Assembly (NCBI GenBank): GCA_039566865.1
Contig: CM076961.1
Span: 14,345,501-14,409,500 of the forward strand
Direction: 5' to 3'
Length of the DNA stretch: 64,000 nt
From: Aurelia coerulea
Taxonomy: Eukaryota > Cnidaria > Scyphozoa > Semaeostomeae > Ulmaridae
Under the pieces are notes generated by a model. The model had not been told where the DNA came from. It saw nothing but the letters and a program-made list of their open reading frames with translations, and did not search any database. Of the stretch, positions 11,601 to 26,600 are shown in pieces. The position numbers and the translations under genes are program-made. Each line of letters starts with the position of its first letter. The first letter of the stretch is position 1.

Positions 11601-14600
11601 CATTCGAACTGTGGGCTGTGTCGCTGGAGATGAGGTGATTGTTACTTAACCCTCGGCTGCATGTTTGCATGGGGAGAAAATAGTTTGCATGGGGAAAAAA
11701 TCCCTCCCCCCCCCCCAGTAGATTTTTTTGATAACTCTGCAAGGAGAAGGATTATGACCATTAAACTTTCTGAATCTTTGCAGCTACCCATTGTCCAGCT
11801 ACTCTTTAAGTTTCACAAAAGAACTGTGACAAATGAGGGGGAAGGAGAGAATTTTCCAGGATGGCCCCTGTAAAAATTGTTTCAGTTTTCGCTGTAAAGG
11901 TAGCAAAATTGCAATATCTTGCAAACCTTCATTTGCAGAGTAGTAGTATTTTATGTAGTCTATCATAATTCTTATGTTTGGATGAAAATTGTGCTCCAAA
12001 CTTGATTTTATTGCATTTTTCCTGATATTGGCCCATTTTGCCGCATTTCTTGCCCATACAAAGAAAAATACCGACGTAAGCAATAACGCTATCTAATTTT
12101 AGGTTATTTTTTCATATTCTTAATGGGCACATACCTGGAGCTATCAGCAAACCAAATCTGGTTGCTCTGATTATACCAGTCAAGAGTTAGATAGGGGTTT
12201 CCAACCGATTGTCACAAACTAAATTTTCTTATTTCAGTTGATATGTTAGCTTACACAATTTTCTTATGTCAGTTGATATGTTAGCTTACACAGCCAGTAT
12301 CAGTTTATAGAAATATAGTCAACGTTGTATACTCTCTCGACTTTTGCAAACAAAATGACATCATCAGCTGATACTTAAATCAGTGGATAACTCGAAAACG
12401 AAATGAGATATCAAAAAAATGTAAACAGCACTTTTTATCACTCAACAGTGCCAGTCATTTTCAGAAAAAGAATTTCTTGTTTCAGGTGGCCTTTAGAAAT
12501 GTGAAAATGTTTAAAAAAGTGTTTTATTGTTGCAATGATTTTACTGTCTAGTAAGTCTATATGGGGGCTATATTGTAAGCCTGTAGTTTTTTTGTTTACC
12601 AGGAATCCTACTCAGTTTTTGCCGACTTACTCGACCCAATCATCCAATTACGACATGGTGGATACAAAAAAGCCGACAAACACACGACTGACTTGAATCC
12701 TGACAATCTTACTGGTGGGGACGACTTGGACCCGAACTACGTCACGTCATGTCGGATCAGAACTGGCCGCAGCATAAGAGGATTCTGCCTGCCACCATTT
12801 TGCACCAGAGCTGAGAGGAGAGGTGTGGAGAAAGTTCTTGTGGATGCTGTTGCCTCTCTCGAAGGGGAATTCAAAGGTATTGATTATCATGTTGGTTTTA
12901 CCGGGTGTGCGAAGAAAAATTTCAGGCATTTGAAGATTCATATTATTTAGACTACTGGGTGGATTGGAATGGGATGGGATGAATTGTGTCTGATAGCTGA
13001 GAGACCGAAGTATCTTGCTCTATTTTTCTCATGTTCTCATGTTTTTATGAGTACTGAAAATGTAAGTAAATTCGACTTTACGAAAATCCGTTGCTCGGGA
13101 AATCTTCTTTTAGCGCTGATAGACCACGGAATGGAATCAGAGCAAGTCTATACGTGTAACCGATCTGCCTCCTGTTTGCCGTTTCCTACTAACCAGTAAC
13201 ATTTTCGTTCCTTCGTTCGCTCTACAGAATAATTTCGTTTAGAGCAATGTAAACGCTCTTGAACAATAATCACTTTGTAGCTGAACAAAATTGTACCTGT
13301 ATGGCCTGAGTATTGCTTCATTTTTCAACAGGAACTTATTACCCACTGCCAAAGATGACATTCGAAGAACAGCAACAACTTATCAACGATCATTTCTTGT
13401 TCGACGAGCCTGTCTCCCCATTGCTGACTTCAGCAAGGATGGCACGTGACTGGCCTGACGCACGTGGAATATGGCACAACGACAACAAAAATTTCCTTTT
13501 ATGGGTGAATGAGGAGGATCACTGCCGAGTTATATCAATGGACAAAGGAGGAAACATGAAGGACGTTTTTACCAGATTTTGTAAAGGCCTAGATGTCGTT
13601 GAACAAGCCATTAAATCAAACGGGCAAGAGTTCATGTGGAACGACCATCATGGTTTTATATTAACATGTCCTTCGAATCTGGGCACAGGATTACGAGCAA
13701 GTGTACACGTGAAACTCCCGTTGCTGAGTAAGGAGGATTGTTTCGAGTGGCTGCTTGAGAAACTGAGGCTGCAGAAGAGAGGCACGGGTGGTGTAGACAC
13801 TGAATCTAAAGATGGTGTTTTTGATGTCTCAAATACAGATCGGTTGGGTTATTCTGAGGTGTGTTGAAACTTACGTTAACTTCTCCCATATAGGTTCCAC
13901 ATTTTTAAATTTGTCAGTTTGGAATCCTAGGACCTACCGGGTGTCCCTAAAAGTATTCACATTTGATTGGACCCAGCGATGTGAATTTTTCTTTAGTCAA
14001 TGGCTAATCACCCTCAAAATGTTCCTCGATAGTTAACTTGGACATAGATACTTCGTTTGTTGGCATTGGTGCTTTGAGAGCAGAAATGTTAATCTCTAAA
14101 GCTCAATTTTGCGTCCACCTGTAGCCAGAGCTTTGGTCTCTTGGCCTAAGGAAATCCTGGAACCACATCGAAATTAAAGGGGCTCCGTCGTCAAAATGTA
14201 CACAAAACTATGATTTTGCAGTTTTTTGAAAGGTGATATCACACAGGATTTTCGTATTTTTTTCAAAATGAAAGTTGCTATTCGAGCATTAATCCTTGTA
14301 CTTCACCAAGGAACAAACCAAACATTCGTATCTTCTATGATTGCTCGGATATAAGTGAATTTTTAACGGTCACTTTTTGGTGGCTTGCAAACAAACTGCA
14401 GAGAACAATGGATGAACAATGGATAATCCCCGACACGTGCGAGTTTACGGATTTGTTTACTGTTTGACGACGGAGCCCCTTTAAACACTGAAATTTAAGA
14501 AGAACATAGAAACATGCATGTTGTGTAACTTCTAGCAAACAGAATGTAATATTATCCAATAGTTTCCAATCTTATCAAGGCTATCGTTGATTTGTTCGCT

Positions 14601-17600
14601 GTGTGTGCTTCAAGAATTTATTCCGGCCGAAATGCCAAAGCTCTTGTTTACAGGTGGATGCAAATCTGAGCTTTCAAGGTTAATATATCTGCTATCAAAG
14701 CGCCAATATCATCAGCAAGATACCTACGTTCAAGTTAACTATCGAGAAATATTATGTTATATAGAAATAAGTTAAATCCACATCGTTGGAGCCAATAAAA
14801 TCCGAATATTTTTTCGGTACACCCGGTATTTCTTTGAAATAAATGGCTTGAAAGAAACTTTAGCTACTTTGCTATAATTCTACCAATGGACTTTTCTGAA
14901 ATCTTCAATATTTCCCAAATTAGAGGGTGTTTCTTCTTTTCTAAGAATTCAAGAAGAACTTTGAAAAAAAATAATGCGATTGTACTTTCTAAACTCTTTG
15001 AGGAAATATTGAATTTTTCTGGCAAGCCGTCATTCATGAATTTCTACATTATGTTATTACCTGACTGACGTTTCAAAAACGAGGCAATGCAAGGATCCCG
15101 CCAATCCCGTTGGTTAATCGCACATTTCCCGCGGTTTTCCCTTAGCCTTGTATGATACGATACAAGGACGCGTTTCTGACAACACAGCAACTGATTTAGG
15201 CGTGTGAAATTTACAATAAACTCAAGCGACAAACTCAAGTAACAAAATGCATTTGGCTAAACGATATAAGTTAAAATTAGAAGCTGTCAGGCAATATAAC
15301 TCATACTAACCGGTTTTGTAGTTGTACAGGAAAATATAAAGCCCTCGCAAGGTCGGTCTGTACTTTCAAGTTATCGGGCTTTATATTTTCCCGTACAGCC
15401 CAAAACCGGTTCGTATGCGCAAAGTATCAAGCGCAAGCCTTTCGCTCTTCAGGTTTACGATTTAGAAATTTGTTGACGTCCCAAGCTCAAATGAGTTGAA
15501 ATATGAAGGTGATGAAGGTGAAGTTGCGGTTTTGAGCGCCAATCGCTGGGGTCGCACAATTAGCTAAGCGCTAATCCAATCCGCGACCCCTTGTCTTGAC
15601 GCTCAAGTGGTGGGGCTCTACCGGGTATCAAACCCTGTCTGCCTGACTGTTCTGGCAGCAAAGTCAGAGGATTACACCTCTGCGTCACACCACCTTCAAT
15701 ATGCTATAATTTCGAAAAATGTGGAAAGATTTCTGAAAAGTCCGGCAGTAAAATCATAGGAAAGTAGCTAAAATTTCTTTCAAGTTATGCACTTCAAAGA
15801 AATACGTCAGAATTTACGCCGACATTCCTAGATTTGGAACCTATGTTAGCAAAGTCGTCGAATCATCACTTCAAAAAATTTCGTGTAAAATATTGTTGCC
15901 CTTTTCTTTCGAATAAGTTGCTCTACCGGGAATTTTAGGTAATTTGCCATGATTTCAAAGAGAGCTTTTTTACATCTTCTTCATTTTCTGAATTACAATG
16001 TTTTTTTATGTTTTACGAAAGATTGTACGAGAAGAACTGTCGAAATCTTGGACAAACATTGAAATCACCATATACAGTAAGGCCCCGCATTTCAGAAATC
16101 ACTTTTTCATATCTTAGCCTGAAACATTTCCTATATCTATGATACCTTTCATTTTTTTTGGCTGAAATGTTCTTAAGTTTCTAATTTCTTTTCTGGAAAG
16201 TCCTGGAAAATAGGTTACAACAGAAAAGGGTTTATTTATATTTAGATTAGCCATATGTGCATGTTATCAATGATTGTCAAGAACATCAATTAAATATCTA
16301 TGATACCTTTTATTTTTTTTTGGCTGAAATGTTCTTAAGTTTCTAATTTCTTTTCTGGAAGGTCCTGGAAAAATAGGTTTCAACAGAAAAGGGTTTTTTT
16401 ATATTTAGATTAGCCATATGTGCATGTTATCAATGATTGTCAAGAACATCAATTAAATATCTATGATACCTTTCATTTTTTTTTTTGCTGAAATGTTCTT
16501 AAGTTTCTAATTTCTTTTCTGGAAAGTCCTGGAAAATAGGTTACAACAGAAAAGGGTTTATTTATATTTAGATTAGCCATATGTGCATGTTATCAATGAT
16601 TGTCAAGAACATCAATTAAATATCTATGATACCTTTTATTTTTTTTTGGCTGAAATGTTCTTAAGTTTCTAATTTCTTTTCTGGAAGGTCCTGGAAAAAT
16701 AGGTTTCAACAGAAAAGGGTTTTTTTATATTTAGATTAGCCATATGTGCATGTTATCAATGATTGTCAAGAACATCAATTAGAATTTAGGTAATAATCTG
16801 TTAAGCCAAAGACATCTTCGTGGCAATTTCTTATGAGGCCTGCAGCAGTGGAATACTCCTCAGACCCTCAGACCAGGACTTAGTGTCGATTAAAATACAA
16901 GAAACTTTATTTTGGGTATTAGCCTCAAGAGTTTTATTTTTTTTTATATATATATTCGATGTAAAAGCTTACAATAACAAATTACTAAAGACACTACCTA
17001 CACTCAAAAAGAACTGTGTCCTGTCCTTTGTTTTAAAAAGTTTGACTTTTTTTTACACTACAAGGACGTTGCCAGGAGCAGCAAAATATCATGACTATCC
17101 CCTGGAATTAAACATAAACTCAAAATACAGCTAAGATAAACTACTATACCATACCACACTACAACTAATACAGATAGAAAATGCTAGATATAAAGACAAT
17201 TTACGAATAAATACTTGAGCCGGTTTCACATTAGATGTCAGTACAAAATTAGGTGATAATGGTAAACAATCAGAATTCTGGCCGTGAGAACAACAAGGAC
17301 AGCAACCGTCCTCGCCCCTGCTCCCCACCCAGGGTGCACATCGCTCGAGACACCGCTAACGGGTCTGGGTTCCAATGTGAAAAATGAAACGTCAAGAGTT
17401 TCTTATAAGTAAGGGGGCTAATTATTTTCAATAGCCTGAAAGTTTTTTTGGTCGTTTTTTAAATGCGGGACCATATTGTATTCTACACTGATCAAGGAAA
17501 AATGAATAGAATGTTAACGAAAACCTTAGTTCTTCAAGGTATAGAATATGGTAGTAAGCAAAAGTCTGCAGCTTCTATAGTTTACGATTTCGTAATTTGA

Positions 17601-20600
17601 CGATGTACATGCATACATACATACAAACATGCATACATACATACATCATATATTTGTTAAAACTACGTGTGGCAACATAAATTTTGATGTGGACCTGCTG
17701 AACTACAAATTATAATTACTCTATAGTTAAAGCAAATAGTTCTGAAAAATACCATGTCACATGTCACAAAAATACCATGTCACACCTTTAGAAGTAGCAG
17801 AAAAGTCTAATTTGAGTATAAAAAGGGACCTAATAACGACACTGTCCACATGTTTTTTCTCCACAGGTTCAACTTGTCCAAAATGTCATAGATGGTGTCA
17901 AATTCCTAATTACAGTCGAACAGGAACTGGAAAAGAAAGGTAGCATCGCTGACCACATCAAGAATGCAAAAGCATACAAATTCATAAAGCCAGCAAAGGT
18001 AACAACATTTTGGAGCTATTTCAAGGCTTCATAGACTTATTGCATGCGTTGTATTCGTAGCTGTCAGGGCAGACCTTGCTTGTTACAGTTTTGGTCGTGG
18101 ACCAGTACCTTTGTCTAGGGCGCATGTTTTGTTGCTTCAATTCAGAGCAAGCCTTTTGTGGAACTCTCTTTTTGATGAAATAAAGGAGCTGCCCACAGTT
18201 GCAAGCTTTACAAGAAATATCAAAAATAGAACCGGTCGAATCTATTTGCGAGATTTTGTAGCTTGTTGACAAGTTATCTTGGTGTTAATATTATTTTCTA
18301 CCGGTTGACTCAAAAATATGCCCCACTGCTTGAAAAATAGTTGCAGTAAAAATAGTTGCGCGATTATTACAGGGATTGATAGTTGTACAAATCTTCCAGG
18401 TCGTTTGCAATCCATTCAAAATCCTTTGGAGACTTAGCATGACTAATGAAATTAAGAATTGAAACTGAGACGGAGACTGAAATTGATATCTTATTTATTG
18501 CTCTGGAAAATAATAAAACTGACAAGTCACGTTTCTTCTACTGGGTGTCCCAAATTGATGTATTATCGTTTGATTGCTTATATCTCCGTAACTAATATAC
18601 CGATTTTCAAAAACTTTATTTTATCCGATTGCCGAAAGGCTAAATTGTATTTGAGGATGTTGGCTGTAGTTTAGGCCAATTTCTTCATGTCGAAAAGAAA
18701 ATTGATAAACTTGCTCAAATTCAAGCCTTGGATGGCATGAAAAAGAAACAGCCTTCTTTGCCAGTCAACATTTTAGATGTGATTCAAAAGGCTGAACTTA
18801 TATGTTGTTCATTGAATATATGGCGTTCAGAGAATACGAATTCAGTTAATACTGAGCTCAGAGAATACGAATACGAGTTCAGCCTTTTGAATCACATCTA
18901 AAATATTGACTGGAAAAATAGGCCGTTTCTTTCTCATGCCATCTAAGGCTTGAATTTGAGCAAGCTTATCGATCTGCTTTTCGACATGAAAAGGCCGTGG
19001 TAAAACCACAACCAACATCTTGACATACAATTTTGCCTTTAGGCAATCAAATGAAGCAAAATTTTTGAAAATCGGTTCATTGGTTATGTAGATGTAAGCA
19101 ATCAAACAATAATACATCATTTTGGACACCTGGTATTTCAAGATGACTCTGATTGTGCATTTTAGGCCATTTTCTAGATGCTATGCAACTATGCAACACT
19201 AATTTTTCAAATCTTTCTACTTTACCACAGGACTACTTTCGCGAAAAATACCAGAACAATTTGTAGATACTTCATTCTTGTAGCTATTAGAAAAATTGAT
19301 TTTGATCGTTATAGCACAAGTGAATTTGCTGCAATGAGTTTTCAAACAGGGGGAAATTATTTTGTGTCACCCGGTACATCTTCGTAAATCACATTGTAAA
19401 TAGTTAGTTTCTTAGAAATATGGCACTCCAACTTTAAATACTGATGATGGTTGATTTCGTTTGATTTTATTTGATTTTAGGAGAACGCGGAAAATGAAAA
19501 GGAGGCAACAAAGGAAAAAGGCATAGCTCCGGTAATACTTACTTGTACTGATCACATAATCGTAGTAGAAAATAGCCTTAAATAATGGACTCATTGTAAT
19601 AATCCCACAAACGCAACACTAGACGCTGTAATTTGTGGAAAGAAAATGTTAACTCCTGTAAAAGAATAACAACCAAGTTAACCTGTAACTGGGGAAAAAC
19701 TGTTAAATCGAGGAAATCCAAGGCCACGTGACAATAACACTCAAGCCAATAATTGGTTAAATTCAAGGAAGAGCCGCCAAAGTCGTAGTTGTCGCTATCG
19801 ATACATTGATGGGCGCTCAAAAGTGCGACTCATGGACAAACGCATTGAAAGTTAGGACTGAATTGTTTTACCTCGATTTCATGTAATGATTTCACGATAT
19901 GAAAGCGATGCAGTCGGGTGTCAGAAGTTGAGTGTGCTGCCATTTTCTTTTGAACGTGAAGGAAACCGAGCTGAGCAATGGTTGATGGCTTAGGTCACCA
20001 GCTAAAAACCAATGCTAACTCAGAATTTAATTTTTTAGTGATAGTAGCTGTGAGGAAAAGCTACAAATACCAAGATGAGTGTTTTCTCAATCCGCGAATC
20101 AATATTTCGCTTCTGGGTCATTTTGGTAATCAATATTATTGGGCAACTTGGGCTACTGTCATCTTTGAGATTAAGCTTTGTGCTTCCTAATGAAAAACAT
20201 AGGATCTCCATATGTTTTGGGATTGTTGAGGTATAGATAGATTTGCAGGTTGTATTTCAGGTTGCTCGAACATGTAAACTAAGTCTGTCCCAAATTAGAT
20301 TTCGGGTGAAAATGCCTGCGAATAAAACCATTTTGCGTTGTCGCAAATCTCGAATGACTTGTTTGCTTGTTTGACACAGACTCTCAAATTGGATATGTAA
20401 TCAAGTATTCTTTAAAAAACGACAATGTACTAAGAAAGTTATAAATAACAACGTTTCGAGCTTCGAGCAAAGCTCGACACGTTGTTATTTATAACTTTCT
20501 CAGTATATTGTCGTTTTTTAAAGAATACTTGATTACATTTGCCTACGACGTACTGCACGCAAAACAAACATTGTTATTTATCTCAGATTGGATGTCAGGT

Positions 20601-23600
20601 GAAAATGCTTGCGAATAAAACCATTTTGCGTTATCGCAAATCTCAACTGACTTGTTTGCTCATTTGACACGGACTTTGAGCACTATACAAGCCTTTGAAA
20701 AAAGGCCGCGCAAAGACAATAGGCGTTGACACATGCCCACCCAATTATTGGGTAACTGATCTGAATGAAAGGCTAAGATTTAACCGCGAATGGCTCGAGC
20801 CACATATATATGCCTAGGTTCCCTTCAAGAGGATGATACATATGTTCCCTTTAAGAGCATAGGAATCACTCGTCGTACATAGCCGATTGCTCGTGGCCCA
20901 TGGTCGAAACCGCCAAAGCCTCATTTTCACGGACCAATCAGACGGCTAAAAAGCGAGGGAGACAAAAGAAACCCGTGAAGATTTTCCTAAATTTTACCTA
21001 CCTTCATAAAACGCAACCAGGACAAAAAAGTGCTTGAGATTTCCCGAATTTTTTTAAAGCAATCTACTCTCCATATGTTTGGGAGTAAAAGTTTGGCTGC
21101 CGGTTAAAATATCTCCAGGATTGGTGAAGTTATGGCCACAAACAAACCGACAATGCACCGAACCTTGAACAATAGAGATTCTGGCCGGGAGACAATAGTA
21201 ATAACAATAGTGATTGTTGTATGAACGACCGGAAAACGCCACAATCTGTGTTTTCAATTGTTCTTGCTATAGTCTTTCGCTAAATTTTCTTTTATTGAAA
21301 ATTCAATGCCTCTACGGTTTCTATGTGAATTGAAAAAGTCTACAAAGGCTTGCTCGCGCATTTCAAGTCATGTGGCAATACTCTAGGGAAGTTTCTGTAT
21401 TGTACTACTTTTTACATTCATGGCAAAAGTTCGCTCGTTGCGAAATAACTTATAAAATTCAAAAGAGGTTTTATCAAGAGGTTTTATCACCTGACTTGAA
21501 GTGGCGTAAACAGGTCTCGACAAGCCTTCGCCGATTTTGTCTATTGGAGAGGCAATAACTCCGCCAATCCTGAAGATATTTTAACCGGCATCCAAACTTG
21601 TACTCCCAAACATCTGGAGAGTAGATTGCTTTAAAAAAATTCGGGAAATCTCAAGCAGTTTTTTGTCCTGGTTGCGTTTTACGAAGGTAGGTAAAATTTA
21701 GGAAAATCTTCACGGGTTTCTTTTGTCTCCTTCGCTTTTTAGCCGTCTGATTGGTCCGTGAAAATGAGGCTTTGGCGGTTTCGACCATGGGCCACGAGCA
21801 ATCGGCTATGTACGACGAATGATTCCTATGCTCCCTTTAAGAGGATGATACATATTTTAACAAAGTTGCGACTTTCATTTTTCTTTTTTGTCTATTTGTA
21901 TTATGATGAGGCTGGATTGTTGGTTAATTGGAGCAAGGATTGAGAAGTTGGAGCAGAAGCCTTTTTAAATCACTTGTAACTTAAGGACCATAGGAGTACC
22001 GAAGTTAACAGACTAGGTTTTAGTATCCGAGATGATACGTTAACTGCACAAATATTATCAATGTTTTAAAATCCAATGAACGCTTCGGAAGCTATGGGCT
22101 TTCCAACGTCTAACTAATTTTCTGTTCATTCTTAGGGCAACTTTCCCGACTTTGAGAAGCACAATAATTGGACAAGCAAATGCCTTACAAAGAAAATCTA
22201 CAAAAAACTGTCGAAACTCTCAACTCCAAATGGCGTAACGCTCGATAAATGCATTCAAACTGGCGTGGACAACCCAGGCCATCCGTTCATAATGACGGTC
22301 GGATGTGTTGCCGGCGATGAAGAATGCTATAGCGTATTCTCAGACTTCTTCGACCTCATTATCGATGGTCGGCATGGCGGATATCCAAAAGATGCTAAAC
22401 ACGTGACTGATTTAAATAGCAGCAATCTGATTGGTGGAGATGATTTGGACCCAGACTATGTGTTTTCATGTCGTGTGCGCACAGGCCGTAGCATACGTGG
22501 CTTATCATTACCTCCGCATTGCACAAGATCTGAGAGACGCGCAGTTGAGAAAATTGTTACTGATGTGTTGACCACGTGTGATGGTGAATTCGAAGGTTAG
22601 TTTGCTATGAATTCGAAAGCTAGTTTGCTATAACAAAGCAAAAAGACCAATAACACTTGCCTGTATGTAAACTAAACCATGACCAACTCACTTTGCACAA
22701 AGTAGTCAATAACAAACTCTCTGAAAGTTTTGAGATCCGAAGCAACTTCACACCACAGGTAGCAGTGCATCCACTGAGAACAGGGGTCGTTCTTTCATTT
22801 TCCTTCCCAAACTTTACCAGATTTGAACGCTCGATCCAAACCTCTTTTTTAAGAAGTAAAAGGTCTATTGTGGGCATAATTCCATCCAAATATCTCAGAC
22901 AACAAAGTTTCAGACAAAATCTTCGGACAAAAAGTTTCGAAGATCGTATGCAAAATCCTTTTTACAACTTATTGTTCAAATCTTTCACTTGAAATAAGTT
23001 ATTTTTGTATTAAATTAACCTACTTATTTATCAACGAAAGATTGGCACTGAATGCTTCAAATTAGAAATTTCATGAAAAATTGATGTCTGAAGATGTTCT
23101 ATCCCTTTTTAAAAATAATTCGGACGAACAAGTTTCGGGCAGCATTTTGTTCGAAACTTTGCCGGTTTGAAATTTCATATTTGAATGTAAACCATTACTT
23201 TTGAGGGGCACTGAATGACATGCATTTATTTTTAGTAACTACATTCCATTTATTTCAATTGAAGATAGATACTAGAAGAGTCAGATGCAAAAAACCGAGA
23301 ACTTTTCTTAGCACACCAAGGCCTTTCAATTTCATTTCATTTCATTTCATTTTATAATATTTATACAAGGTAAGTATTCAACGTATAATACAAAAATTGA
23401 TTTACAAACTGCCCTGTTAAAAGGAAGAAAAAAAAGCAACTTACAATATCAACATAAAAACTAATATATAGGTATCAAAAGTCAAAAGGAAAAGTGTGAT
23501 TATGTACAGGATCTGGCATTTTTCAATGACGATTTGAATTGTGAGAAAGTACTGGCCATCTTATTTTCTCTTTTTAATTTGTTCCAAAGTTTGGCCCCTC

Positions 23601-26600
23601 TATATGAGAAGCATTTTTGGCCACATGCGGTTTTTAGCAATGGTACATAAAGGTCTGTGCAGGTATTACGAAGCTGTCTAGTACTGGTTTCTGATAACCT
23701 TTGAAACAGTCCTGTAAGATAATCAGGCGCTTCATGGTTGATAGACCTATAGACCATTTTCAAGGTTTCTGTTTCAATGAGATCGTTGACTGTTGGCCAC
23801 CCTAATTGCCTGATGATAGGAGCTGCAGACGATCTATAGGGGCTGTTTGTCACGATCCTAGCTGCACGATTTTGGAGCTTCTGAAGCTTGTTGAGTGTTG
23901 TGTTGCCACAAACACCCCAGACTGGGCAACAGAAACGGAAGTAAGGCTCAACCATACTTTTGTACATGGTCTGCAATATGCTTAAAGGGAGATACTGTTT
24001 AGCATGGCGTATCATACCTAATGCCCTTGATATCTTTTTTATCATTTCGGCTATGTGAACATCCCAACTCAGATATTGGTCCACATGTACCCCTAAGTAT
24101 TTTGTGTGCTCTATCATTGAAATGTCATCATCGCGAATAACAAGTGCCGGCTTTATAGCTGATGTTTGTTGAATATCCTTAACCTTTTTGCGACTTCCAA
24201 TCACCATGCTGTTTGTTTTTGCAACGTTAAGTGACAGCTTATTTCCAGCTAGCCATGTGTTTAGACATTCAAGGTCCTCATTAACCTTTTCATTTATTGT
24301 GGGAATACTATTCGAGGAGAAGGATAAGCTGGTGTCATCGGCTTTATGTTATCATCAGAGTGTGACTGACTAAAACGATAAAGAAATAATACGACGCATA
24401 TAGTTCCACAAATCGTTTTAGTCAGTCATACTCTGATAATAACATAAGATTGAAAGGCATTAGTGTGCCAAGAAAAGTTTCCATTTCTTGCATCTACCGG
24501 GTGTCCCAAAAAAAGTACTCCTGTTTGAAAAATCATCAAAATTTGATTACACGACCGATCTTCAATTTTCTTTTTTTGTCAAGTAGATCAAGGGCCAAAT
24601 TATTTTCCCAGACTAGCTGATTTTGTAATTAGCTTAAAAATGAGCAACTTTAAGCTCTTTTTAGGGTTTCCTGGTTTTGAATCATACTGTAAAAAAGTAC
24701 TGATGATTGGGAGATCAATTTCTTTGTGGATGCTAAGGCTCTTGTTTGGTCATAAATGACTAAATTACTATCATTGGAAACTTCCATAATGATAAAAATT
24801 CTGAAAATTTTGACTCTTAGGCATGATTGAGTATTTTGCTTAAAAACTATAGCTCAAAATAAAGTTTTTCAACGTGTAATTTATGTACCTTGCTGTATCA
24901 AAAGCAAAGATTTTATCATCTATGAATATTTTTGGGTCTTTGACAAAACGAGTCAAAAAGAAAATTTTATCAAAGGTTTGATAATTGATTTTTGGTGATT
25001 TTACAAACAGGAGTACTTTTTTATGGGACACCCGGTAGCTCTTCTAGTATCTATCTTTAAGTACAAATTTTTACCAATATATTTTTGTTAAATGTGGGTA
25101 TAAAGGCATCTGCTATATCACGGCATGTACTAATGCCCGAATATAAGGGAGGGAAGTGCCCTTTTATGGACTCGTGTTGAGAAAACTAGCACATTTGCTA
25201 GATAATCATTTCTCGCTTCAAAGTCTCGAATCAACAGAGAGACAATCTTACAACTGTTTGTCCTTGTATAGGAGAAGATTGGGAAACGTAGAAACTATCA
25301 TTTAAAAGTCATTGGTTGAAAGGGGATGCCCTTATAACTGCATCTTTACAGTACTCCCTATCGATGCATATAAATCAGAATAACAGAAGAATGATTTTAA
25401 AATAACAATAAACACTACTTTTTTAAGTCTAGCGAAGCTTTGGTCTGAAAAGTGTCGTTAAGCCCAGTTTCCAGTCAGTAGAATTTTCCAAGCGGGCGGA
25501 ATTTTACACAATAAAAAGTCAGTCAACCCAAAATTTCTATTCATTTATAAAGCGACATTTTCTCTTGTCAACAAAAGAATTTCCGCCCGCTCGAAAAATT
25601 TCACTGACTGGAAATTAACCTTTACAAAGACTATAAGGAGGCTTTCATATCCAACATCTCAAAATAAATGCATTTACAGCACCCTGCATTGTCCTTAACA
25701 TTTCCAATTGGCAAACCTCTTCGATGAAACTTCCAGCTCGTTGGTGATGTTTTGTGGTAACTTCTTTTCTAGGGAAGTATTATCCACTGACGGGAATGTC
25801 TGAAGAAGACCAAAACCAACTAATCAGCGATCATTTCTTATTTGACAAGCCTGTCTCCCCCTTGCTGACATGTGCTGGGATGGCTCGTGATTGGCCAGAT
25901 GCTCGTGGTATATGGCATAACCATTCAAAGAACTTCCTAATATGGGTAAATGAAGAAGACCACATCCGGGTTATTTCAATGGAGAAAGGGGGTAATATGA
26001 AGGGTGTGTTTAATCGATTCTGCGAAGGACTGGCGAGATTTGAAAAACAGATAAAAGAAAATGGCAAAGAATTTATGTGGAATGAGCATCTAGGATATAT
26101 TTTGACATGCCCATCGAACCTTGGTACTGGCATCAGGGCAGGAGTACATGTGAAATTGACGAATCTCTCAGCTGATGGAAGATTTGATGATATTTTGAGT
26201 GAGTATTGACACGTTTTCATCTACCGGGTGAGCCAGAAAAGATGCCAGCCGTTTGAAAGGCCACTGCTCCCTAGATACAGTAAAAACCCGCGTATAAGAA
26301 CCTAGTGGATTAAGAACCTACAGGCTGAAATTTTGCAATTAAACCACAATCCTATAAGAACCCATTCAGCCTGGAATTTGAAATAGGTTCTTATTTTTAG
26401 AGAGCATGGGGTCTTATTCACAACAGAAGTTTGTGGAAGAATAAAAAATGTTTATATTACCTGATGAGAAGCTTTTGAAAGATTTTCTCTGGATTATATA
26501 AACATTTCTGATTCTTCCACAAATTTCTGTTGGGGAATATATCTCATAAACTCAACTGATGTGAACTGACAGTAAATAATAGGCCTGCAGTTTGAATCTG

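Noticed and set aside
11450..11634. Alternative start of kinase exon 3 after CTCTTGCAG
   Set aside because: Acceptor is good but its phase does not fit the proposed exon 2. Kept as an alternative only.
15604..15694. Functional tRNA gene
   Set aside because: The B-box-like word is altered, the variable region is odd and a second diverged copy exists, so a SINE fits better.
17606..17650. CRISPR-like array
   Set aside because: Simple (CATA)n microsatellite in a eukaryotic intron. No spacers.
25831..26220. 129-codon minus-strand frame
   Set aside because: Antisense shadow of kinase exon 9.
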